DNA from: Procambarus clarkii
Lineage: Eukaryota; Arthropoda; Malacostraca; Decapoda; Cambaridae
Assembly: GCF_040958095.1 (NCBI RefSeq)
Contig: NC_091219.1
Span: 27,160,477 to 27,224,476, forward strand
Length of the DNA: 64,000 bases
Reading direction: 5' to 3'
The notes beneath the pieces were generated by a model that saw nothing but the letters and a program-made list of their open reading frames with translations, had not been told where the DNA came from and searched no databases. Shown here piece by piece: positions 37,201-49,200 of the stretch; within the stretch, counting starts at the first letter, position 1, and every line of letters starts with the position of its first letter. A program made the translations under genes and the position numbers.

Positions 37201-40200
37201 CCTCCCTTTCACATTCCTTGTTAATAATACAATTACAGTTTCATTTTTTCAATGCCAATGCAATACCTCGCCCTCTGTGATGTACCTGATGATAAGTCTT
37301 CATTTATTTCCCACTCTTGAAGTATGGCTTGAGGCTAGGCTTCCCTGGTGATCACCTGGTCAGTCTATTACTGCTAGAGACCTGCAAGCTCATATGATCA
37401 CAACCAGCTAATCTGGCACCAACTGCAGGAAGTTGAAGCATTTCTTCTTGCAAACATCCACCTTTATTTTGACAGTACAGTATTTCTTCAATTTGCTGGT
37501 AAAATATTTGAGTCATGGACCTTGGATGTTGACACTATTCTGAATATATTTATAGCACGTTCACTTTTCAGTTTGTTTATGCTATAGCACCTACCTATCT
37601 CTGAATCTAGTAAGATATTACTAGCTATTTGGGACTTTATCAAAGAACTGAAAGTAACAACAAACTGAACTAAGACTTCCTTTCAACATATTAAACATTA
37701 TCAGCAGAGAAGTGGTAAACAATTCACGCATAAAGACGATGATAATAAAGTGTTTCATTTCAGTAGTTGCTTGAAACATGCATGATGTATAACCCATCAA
37801 TTATGTCCCATCCAACAAAGGCCAGTGGAGTCCAGATGCCTATACAAGTCAGTGAAAAACAAACCCTGTGCTTTCCGTGGTGTACTTGTCTATCATCATT
37901 GGGTTGAGCCGTAGGAGAAGAACTCGTGGTGACATGGCGTTGCAGATGTACGGGCTCATCTTTACAAACTTGCTCAGGTACAATTCCCGTACCTCCAGAG
38001 CCACTTTCCCCATGCTCGTCATTATTCTTCCTGTAAATGAGGTATAGCTTACAGTGAACTCTTGAAAATGGGTAGCTATTATTATACTGACATTTACAAC
38101 CTTTCAATTAACACCAACTTTTTCGTACTCAAGTTACACCATTAGCGCAAAAAAAACTAATACATTGTATGGTAGTGTTACGTGGTGGGGATGGTAGTGG
38201 TGATTCATGGTAGGGGTGGTGGTGATGGTGCATGGTTGGAGTAGTGATGGTGTTGCATGGTGGCGGTTGTATTATATGGCAAATAGTGTCTTGCATGGTA
38301 ATGGTTATAGACAATTGTATTCATTGGTTTGCATTGTGGTTAAAGTTATTGTAAAGTGGTGAGTGTAGTGACTGTGGTAGTATATTTTGTTTGTAGCAGT
38401 TGTGGTGTGGTGATGGTATCTGTGCATTTGATGGTGGTTCTATGTTTAATTATGCTTCTACAAGTTTGTTAGCAGTGGTTCTATGAATGGTAGTTGTAAC
38501 AGTGGTTGTAATCTAGTTGCAGTGATTATGATATTTTTGCTTAGGGGTAGTATTGGTTATGGTGATAATTGTGGTTGTAATGGAGGTTACAGCAATAATT
38601 GTATTAGTGGAGTGGTATACTATGGTGATGGTTGTGAGGTGGTGATGGATGTGCTACCTAACAGTGACTATCTGGAAGTATAGCGCTTTATACTTTGTAC
38701 TGGTGATTTTAATTTTAGTTTCCTTGGCATTCAAATTTCTTGTTATATCTGGCCTTAAATATGGTAATTTTAATTTCCTTGGCATTCAAATTTCTTGTTA
38801 TATCTGGCCTTAAATATGTTAACATTTAAATATGTTAAATATGTTCATGAATTCTTCCTTCATCACATTCCATGTGTTGACTATTCATAAAGGGTGTACT
38901 ATACAAGTACTGTATTTCCTTACACTTCTTGGACGCGACCCTTTCCAGTTTCCACATCTGTCTTCTTGTTCTATTTTCTCACTTTAAGGGCTATTCTTGT
39001 CTATTCTCATGAGTATCTTGTATGAAGTGATCATATTCCATCAGGTCCTTCCCTACTTTGGGGTTGTGAGATTCAGTTCTCTAATCATTTTCTCGTAGTT
39101 TAGTCCAATTAATTCTAGCACTTTTCTTGTTGCAAATCTTTTCTTTTCAAGTAATGGTTCCCACTGTCGAGGACAAGAGGCCTGTTAGGTTATCAAGGTC
39201 CCCCCCCCCCAGGCCAACTACCAACCTTCCCCCAGGATGCAATGCCCAACATATGCCTAACTAAGTTACCTGTTTACTGTTAGGTGAACAGTTTCAATGT
39301 GATCAAGCTTTTCTCTTTAGCCACAGGACTCTGCCTCAGAACCTTTCAGTTGTAACCCAACTGTGCCGATTGATATTCCCATGACATATTCCATGTCAGT
39401 ACTGTGTATTCTAATATTGGCTTCAAGTTACCTGAATATATTGTCTTGAAGAGCTCTTATCTAGGTTGTAAATGCAGTCCTAATATTGGTCAGTTTTCCA
39501 CATGCTCCAATGTTACCCTATTTATTAAGTCTGTATGTGCCTCTACTGGTGGCGAGGCAACTATGTCCACTCTAAGGTCTTTTTTTTTCAGATTCCTATT
39601 GGTGCTTTCCCTTTACGGTCTGGATTCATTCTGTACTCCTTATCTCCCTTTCCAATTTTGTTAGCTTACCCTTGTCAATGCTTAATAGTCAATAGGGCTT
39701 AACAGTTCTAGAGTTTACCTAGGTTTTCCTGTAATTGCAGTCTTCCTCACATTTCGCATTTATAATTATCTTTACATCATCAAAAAATACAGTATTGACA
39801 ATTGCAAGTTTATAAATACAGTACAGTATTAGGAACAACAGTCCCAAACCCAATCCTTAGGATACCCCACTTGCAGCATCCCTCCCGCTCGACCCCTCTT
39901 CTTTCATTCAACCCTTAGTTTCACGTCAAGTACAGTACTCCCTTACTCAATTTAGTTTTCTCCAGTTATCCCAGATTATCTTTTCATCTTAAACAAAGGC
40001 CATTCTTCACAAAGCACATCAAATGCTCTTTGACATGCCATTTACTTTAGCTTTCTTTTTTTGATAACCTTTTCAACGAACACAATCAAGTTTGTCAGGT
40101 ACAATTTTCCCCTCTACACCCACATTGACTTTCCATTACAAAGTTTATCCTCTTCAGGGGATCAATTATTCTCATTCCGATTACTCTTTCCAGCACTTCA

Positions 40201-43200
40201 AAAAGAATACATTTGAGTGACATAATTTAGTCCTTCCCTAATATTCAGACATTTATCCTTTTCTAAATTTCTGGGAGTAAACAGGTATGAAGTGTTTTAT
40301 TGAAAATTTAAGTTAGGGGATACAAAGTACCTCATGAAGCCACCTTCAGCAGATATGGTGATATTAAGCCTGGTTGTGTATGTTCTTGCTTCAAGTTCTA
40401 CCAGCAGTGTTTTTCTCATTTTTTTTTTTTAAGTATCAAAATCATTCTACGTTGTTTCTGGCTACTTATGGGGCCTGACAGCCAAGTGGACAGCGCTATG
40501 GATTCACAGTCCCGGGATTCCAGGTTCGATCCCTGGTAGAGGCGGAAACAAATGGACAGTTTCTTTCACCCTGATGCTCCTGTTACCTAGCAGTAAATAG
40601 GTACCTGAGAGTGTGTAACAAAAAGGAGGCCTGGTCGAGGACCGGGCCTCTGGGATGCTAAGCCCCGAAATCACAAAGATAACCTATCATTTCTCATCTC
40701 TACACTGGTTTTTTTTTAAGACCTCTTGTAGAATTCCGCACACACGTCATTTTCCACAAGAATGCCTCCTTCCCACCTCAGCCTGATCACAGTTTCTTAC
40801 TGCCGATTTCCTTCTCGTGTGATAAAACAACTTTGGTTTGCTCTTAGCTTTTGCAGCAACATTATTTTCAAATTGCCTCTCACTTTCCTTCCTGGCTCTT
40901 GTGTACTTATTTTTACCTGTTAAGTGCCCCCTTATTGTCCTCTGTGCCTAGTTGTCTGCTAATCTGGTATGTTCCTTCTCTACCCTACAAATCTTATTCG
41001 ACCAAGGGTTTTACTCTTCTATTTTCGTCCACCTTCTCATTGAGTGGGATGAACTGCTCTGTGGTGAGTGTTGCAGTGATAATAGCAAGTGTGATGACAA
41101 GCTGCATTTGGTAGTTGTAATTTTATGGCTGATAGTTGTTACTGCTAGGGATTGTATCCTTGTTGTGGTTATAGTGGTAGAGGCTGTAGTGGTGCAATTA
41201 TACTGTTTTGTGATTATGGTGGTGGTTGTGTTGTGCTTGACTAACAGTGAATATAGAAGCGAGATCAAACTCTTGAAGCCTTCTTGTATCCGTTACATTT
41301 TAGATTAACATTCCTGAAGTCCAAATTCTTTGTCAAATCTGTCCTTAAAGTTGTGGATGAAGGTGGTCTCCACGACGTCTTTCAGTGCATTCCACTTATT
41401 GACCAACCACATCGAGTACATATAATTCCTTATACGTCTTCAACTACTTACCATTTCCAGCTTATCCCTGTCTTCTTAGGCCTAATTTCTCTAAATTGAA
41501 TGAGGCTGACCTTGTTAATCTTGTTTATTTTTCTCCAGTATCTTACATGTAATGATCACATCCCTTCTGCTCCTCCTCTTTAAGGATGAGAGTAATTTTC
41601 TTTAACCTATCTTCGTAATTAGCCCTCTTAGTTCTGGCACTAGCCTTCAGGGAATTCTTGGCTAATGCTGACCTTGGATTCCATGTCAGCACAATATAAT
41701 CTAGCATTGGTTTTACATAGGCTTACTGCATCCTTATGTAGGTTTTTAAATGCTGTTCTAATGTTAGCCATTTTCCCATATGTTGCTGATGTTACCCTGT
41801 ATATGTGCACCTCTGGTGTTAGTGTCGTGGTGGCTGGTTGTGGCAGCAAGAGGGAGGGGGGGGGGGAAGAATGGGAAAAGGTAGAAAGCTCAGATTAGTG
41901 TATTGGTTAGAGGGACTGATGAGGCAAAGAACTGCTGACTTGGCATAAAATAATATATTTAAAAAACTAGTCACAATTTGGCCAAAAGCCTGAAAATTAT
42001 GCTTAACTATACATCATTAATTTATAACTCCCCCCCCTAAACAAAAACAATAGAATGTAATGACATGCCTCTTTCTGATAGAAAGAGGCATGTCATTGTG
42101 ACATGCCTCTTTCGTGACTCCCTGAAACCATTTTGCTGAGATTGCTCCAAGATATTGAGTAACATCAGTCGCAGAAGTTCTTGGCCTACCAGGGACCAGA
42201 GCCAGAATCTGGACATTCCCTCCCAACATAGGTGCAAGGAGTAACAATCCGCCACCCCACTTGGACAGCATCCATAAAGTCAGTAAAGCTTTACAGACAA
42301 CTGCAAGGGTCATGGTAACTGAAGCCTCGAAACTGCTAAACAATTCCACAAATGATTCGAACAAAACTGGTTCACTCAAATCTAGCTTGAACCCATTAGT
42401 ACCGTTAGCCATCATTAGGCAGCCCAAGCCCCAGCCTGTCAACACATGAAGAGGGCCAAGTAGAACGCCACCACCACCTACCTAAGGATAGGGGTAGGCG
42501 TGACGTGTACTACCTAAGGCATTGTAGGTAGAGCCTCTGAAGCTGACACCACAGGCCGCAAGGCCTCTGCATCTGGGACCGAATGCAGCAAATCTACATC
42601 TCCACAGAACTTAGCCTAAGAAGCTCCAGGAGAGCCCAGAAATGCATGATTGTTGCCAGGGTGCATACAAGCCCTGTGGTCATTTACAATAAAGACCCTG
42701 GAAAGCACAGGCAACTGTGCATGGAGCTGTCACATACCTACATCCTTGGAGAGTGTAAACAGGCACTCTCCAAATGCAAAATAAGGAGTCCTGCCCAAGA
42801 ACATATGAAAGACAGTACTATTTCCTGCCAACCAAGCATTCGGGTATGACAGAGACCTAGTCAAGCCCCAAAGGAAGACAGGAATGTTAGCCAACTAGTA
42901 CGTAACGAACTTTAAAATGCAGCCAAACTGTCAAAGCAGACCCAAACCCAAAAGAGGCAGGCTATCAATGAAGGTGATCCGCTCAAGCCACAAATGGCAA
43001 AACACAACAGAAACCTCCAGAAAAAGAACGAATCCAAAGCACCAAATAGTACCCAGTAACAAATCCTGGTGAGATAGGGATCCTGATGAATAATCAAACT
43101 CATACATGGAAAGGAGATAATAGAAATCCTCATTAAATGCTGCCATTCATAGATGACAGAGTTAGTAGTCAGAGAATATGTGCCAGTGCACGCGAGAACC

Positions 43201-46200
43201 CGACAAGGCTCTCCCGGGTGCTGCATATCATCGTCTTCGAGGCTTAAGGGTCCCTACAAACAACCAAAGGTGGTACCCCATAGTATATTATATATATACT
43301 GTGTATGTATATATTTAATTTATTTATTTATTTAGGACAAATTTATTTCAACCTAAAACATACAAGATAGAAAGTAAATTATGCCCTTAATGATATTCTC
43401 TGGTTTTGAATTATTTTTAGCCCAATACATTGAGATATTTGGGTAATTATTTTTAATATAATAAAAGGAACTAAATTGTTACTTTATTTCAGATTGTACA
43501 AATTTAAGTGTGGTTTTTAATGTAAAAAAAAAAAAAATTCTTATTATACTGTAAATGTAACATGAAAAATCCATATTTGTATTGAATAGGAAAATAAATG
43601 TTGGAGTAATTTTTGTTTTGAAATTTGTGACTAAAATACAAAACTCTTTGTTTAGTACTACTATGCTTATTTACTGTATGTATGCTTATTTATTGTGTGT
43701 ATACTTATTGATTGGGTGTATGTGTATGGGTTCGGCCATTTCTTTTATTATAAAGTACTGTACTGTACGGATAAGTACAAAACTATTTTATTTTCAATAA
43801 TTTTTTTTAATTATTACTAATGGTACATAAGGAACAAGAAATTGTATTCCTACTGGCAAGGCTATAGATGTGTTGGGAGAAGTTTTGTTATAAGATCATT
43901 ACTGTAGTACTTTTTTTTTAATAGTAACGTAATGCATCCTAGTCTCAACCCACCTCATGGTAACCTCGTTAGTACAGTACTGTGCAGTACATTATTTGTG
44001 GTGGAACAAAGGTGGGAGGCAGGACCTCAACACTGTACAGTGTTTCAAGGTACAGTACTGTGCAGTACATTATTTGTGGTGGAACAAAGGTGGGAGGCAG
44101 GACCTCAACACTGTACAGTGTTTCAAGGTACAGTACTGTGCAGTACATTATTTGTGGTGGAACAAAGGTGGGAGGCAGGACCTCAACACTGTACAGTGTT
44201 TCAAGGTACAGTACTGTGCGTGTTGCTTTTCCTTGTTTTTGATTTCCATCCAAGTATATTTTTATTTTGTTTTTTAATCCTATTTATCAGTTTTCTTTCT
44301 TTTAATCTTGCACAAAGCATTTTCTTTCAGCATGTAAGATAAAAATGGTAGTATGAGAGATGAAATAAGAAAGAGGATAATGAGAGGGAGACGAATGGGA
44401 AGAGACACGAATTAGTGCCAGTATAGGAGCTATGAAAGGACAGATACTGTAGTACGTATATTAATTCCAGCCCTGACATAGGGAAGTCAAACTTTTGTAT
44501 GGGAATGGACAGTGATCAAGTGCGCTTGAAGTTGAAATTTAGTTTTCGAGAGAAGTGGTGCATGTGTAATGGATACAGTAATGAGGAAGTATAGGAGATG
44601 TATGTGGGAATGAAATGTGGAGTTATGGAGCGGGTAAAGCACTACACACTTAAGTGCCTGAACATGTTAGTAGAATGCTTCAGAATCTTTCAAGTAATGA
44701 GAGGGGTGCCTAACCAGAAGCATACAAACCCAAGCAACCCACCTAACCTTTCGAGGATGATGCATAGAAAACATCAATATTACAGAGCTTTATTGTGTAC
44801 TAACACATTGCATTTGTAATAGATTCCATAAAAACTTTAAGTGAGAGGACAGGTTGGGAAATGAAGAATCTTAGAAGGGAAGAGTGGAACAAAACATGAA
44901 GGAATGAGAGTTGGAAGAAGGACCAAGAGTGCCTTTAAGACAAAGGTTTGTGTGGTGACAGAGCCTCGTGAATCTCCTGCTGCAGCCAGCCCCTGATGGG
45001 GAGCTCCAGGCTGGAAGACATCAGGACTATAGATATAAGGTGTTAGAAATGTAAAATAAAATAAAAAAAAATTGGTGGCTACAATTATTAGTTGTATTAA
45101 TGATATTCTTTAAATGAGAACCCTTACTGTCTGGTATTCAGTTATTTGGGCCTGCTTTTCATAGAATGAAAATAAAATTTTGCCAGTATGAAAAAAAAAA
45201 AAAAATGGAAATTTTTTTTATATATAAATGGAGAAGAAAAACATTTATCCCAAAATTAATTTTTGGTAACCTTACACAAATCAAACACAGTACTGTACTG
45301 TATTGTACAATACCTGTACACACAAAATAGTTAACCATTCCACTGCATGGATTGTTTTGAAAAGAAATAAAGGCATATCGGTTCCGCACGCGTACGTTCC
45401 AAGAATACATTCACCATACAGTATATATATATATTAACATATGGTGAATTGTTTACAGTACTATATTTGAGTTATTTTTGCAGTTAACAAAAGGCACTGG
45501 AGTTCCACTTAATAATGGAAATTAAAATTCCCACTTTCTTTGGTATGAATAACAGAAAATCTTTGGATCAGGACAGAACGACTGAACCAGCACCTTGGTT
45601 TGATGCTGGGACGATACAGCCATTATGCTCTGAAGACTTTCTCACAGATATACTGTACAGTACAAGGTTACTGTGATTTTATTGTATATAATGAATAACC
45701 ATTATTTATTATAAAACCTTTCAACAGTGAAATTTTTCACATAAAACATCTCTTTGAACATTAATAATTAATGCTCAGTCCACTTCCCAGCCACAAATCC
45801 AGTACATAATGAAGTCCAGAATATACAAGAATCTACAGTAATCTATTGTAATTCAAAAGTTTGTAAAACACAAAAAATGCAGCATGTGGTACAGTAGCCA
45901 TGACAAGCTCACAAGACTGCTGTAGACCCCATGGGTCACCGGATATAAAACTACACTAATGCCCATTTAACCCCCATAATATTGGCATTTGCCTATACAG
46001 TATACATTCCATGCACAGAACTATGAAACTCAGAATGAAAGTGCTTACCCACATACTGCATAACCTATCTCAAATATAGTACAGTAGAGTAGAACCTCGG
46101 TTGCCGAATGTCCCTCTATATGAATTTTTTGGGTTACGGGCTCAATTTCCTTGTAAAATTTGAATTGTTTACTGTACAAACTTTGCTCCGGTTTGCGAGT

Positions 46201-49200
46201 TTATCGATACGTGTATGAGTCGACCGAGCATGTGGTTCCTGGTGGGATGGGCGACTGCGCTTCTGTTTACCAGTGCCTCTCACCTGGTGACGATCGCGCT
46301 TGAATTCTTTGTAAAGAATTCAATTGTTTTTCAGCTTTTTTTTTTTTTGGTTTCTAAACATAAAAGTACAGGTAATTATTATATACCACGTCATGGGTCC
46401 CAAAAGTCAGTGGTAAGGTTCAACCTAAGAAAACATGTGAGGATGACCATAGAGAAAAAACAAGTCTCTATGGAAAGGTACTTAGTAAAACAAACAAGCA
46501 GTAAGCCACAACCAGGTCCCAGTGGTATGCAGGCAAAACGTAGGAGAGAGAATACCCCAGAGAAGTCATCACTCCCTGATGTTATAATGGAAGGGGATTC
46601 CCCCTTCCAAACAAACACTTCTACTCCTCCCCCCCCTCACCGTCTTCCATATGCCAACAAGAGTCGACAATAAAGGTAAGCTATAACTTTTACATACTAT
46701 AGTACAAAATGTGTGTACTGTATTATGTATGAAATGTACAGTACAGTATTTTGAAGTTAATACTTTTGGGAGTGTGGAACAGATTAATTCAATTTACATT
46801 ATTTCTTATGGGAAAATTGGTTTAGGTTTGAGATTTTTCAGTTTACGAGCCATCTCTGGGAACAGATTAAATTCGAAAACCAGGGTACCAATGTACTGTG
46901 CAAGTCGATGGCTGCCTGTTCAGTATGTACTGTATGAAAATCGGATATTATTTTTCTGTAAATGCTCTTTGGTATTAATATATTATTAGAGTACAGTGCA
47001 CCCTCCAAAATCTGGACCTCTATCTAATGGATTCCTTTAAACAATGGATTCATGTCTGCATTTTAGTTCTTCCCTCAAAATGTCTGATGTCTGAAAACAT
47101 CCAGATTCTGAAAGGGGAGGCAGTGAAATTAATATCATTAAGTAATTTCCAGTAGGTTACATGTTACAGAAGTTTTGCTATTCTTGTGCATTTTTTGTCG
47201 TTCAGTGGAGGTTCGAGTTAGGCAGATAAATTGCCAGAAATATTTTTTGGAAAATGATTATGGTTTCCCATTGTCAAGGACAAGAAATCTATTAGGCACA
47301 TTGTCTCCCCAAACCCAATGACCAACAAATTTCTTCTTACCTGCTTATTGTAAAATGAACAGAGCTATTAGATGTAAGGTAACATGCCCAAATGACTCGC
47401 TCTGTCCAGGAATCAAACTCTGGTCCAATACGTTGTAACCCAACTGTTAACCACTGAACAATATAGCTCACTCCTCAATTACTAATTAGAACAGGTTCCA
47501 ATATTTCATAGAAAATCTTGAGCATACATCAATGAAATTACAGGGTATCCTTTTGCTATAGCACTTGCCAATAGTGGGAAAAATTTGGATCCAAATTGTA
47601 GCAATTTTGTTATTACAATAATCTGAATGTGTTTTTTGCTTATTTTTGTAAATGGATGCAATATTAGGAAGTATAGTTTGTGCCATGGGGAAACCCATTA
47701 AGCATACCGTTAAATAGTTCATCTTCACTGAGTTTGCAGTAAAAAGTCAGGAAAATTTGGTAAAAAAGACAAGGTTCTGAAGCTGAAGTTCATGCAAATC
47801 CAGATCAGGTCCAGAACAATATACAGTAATCTGGATTTCAGAAGGTCCTCTGCATTGATTTTTATATTATACAATATACAATAATTTGTGTATTAATCAG
47901 TATAAACAGCACTGTACCATAGTATATTGTGTATCAACCACACAGATTCATGCAGCCGCAGCAATAAAATCCACTACCGAGCATGCCTGGAAGCATGGCA
48001 GTCTAGTAATTGTACCAGTGTACTTGGATGGGGTTCTGGGAGTAGTTCTACTCCCCCAACCCCAGCCCGGGGCCAGGCTTGACATGCGAGAATGATAATG
48101 AGGATTTTGTAATATAGCCTATCACTTCCAGAGGTAAAAAGTCAACATTGAATGTAATGAAACGCCATTTTCTAGGCGAGACCTAGAGGCTCCCCGGAGG
48201 TATACTGGGTTGTGCTTGAATGTTCAACAACCCGCTCTCGCACAAGACAGCACATATATGACTTATTGCTTATAGTCAATATTTGACTTATGAATAAGTA
48301 TATATGTGGTATATTCCAATTTATATTTTTTGTATATTCCATTTTATGTATATTCATAATATACAAATATTTATGTATATGTATGTATATTCCATTTTAT
48401 ATTTTTTTATATTTTAATAGCTTTGGGAAGGAGGGGCCCCAAACCTCTCGTGCCGGCTACCCAACCCCAGTTCAGAGGCTGGATATCAAAAACACTGTGC
48501 AGGCAGTGGCACTGTGGCTGTAGTGATGTCATGCTTGTTTGCTTGTTTTCTAATTGGGGAGTTCTGCTTGCTTGTTCAGCTTTCAGTTTGCAATTTTTAA
48601 CCAGCTGTAGTTTTTTTTTATTCCTACCTTTCCGGATACCTGACCTGGTAGATGGCAGACATAACTGCTTTCAACTAAATGGGAGGGTGTCTATAGGCCA
48701 TTACTCCTCGTGCCTCTCCGAGGGAGGGCCAGGTACTGGCTCGAGGGCCCTGATAGGCATAGAACTCCACCGATTGACCGTTGCCATGGTCTAACATATA
48801 TACACATCAACCCGGAATAGCTCTGGGGAGCCTCTGGGTCTCACCTAGAAAATGGCATTTTATTACATTCAACGCTGGCTTTTTACCTCTAGAAGTGATA
48901 GGTTATATTACAAAATTCTTATCATTCTCGCATGTCAAACCACACATCTCTCAATATGTAGTCAGCAATACGTAGTCAGCAGTGCGTATTCTCATGCCAA
49001 TAGTAGTCCCTCTGTATTTTGTCAACTTTTTCAGATATGTATATTAAGGAAATTACTATAATATCAAATTAAAAAAAAGTGTATTGTGATGCAGCAATGC
49101 CTTGGAAAGAAACTATAGGGTGGTAAATAATCACAGCTCCTATTCCAACCAACTCCAATTTACATGAAATTTTGAAGGATGAAGGATTTACACACACACG

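Noticed and set aside
40460-40690. A tRNA gene on the basis of box B
   Set aside because: No cloverleaf can be folded with a proper acceptor stem and anticodon arm, and the downstream body is that of a known SINE type.
43932-44342. A 136-codon repetitive frame
   Set aside because: It is a by-product of the 78-bp tandem repeat, which is divisible by three.
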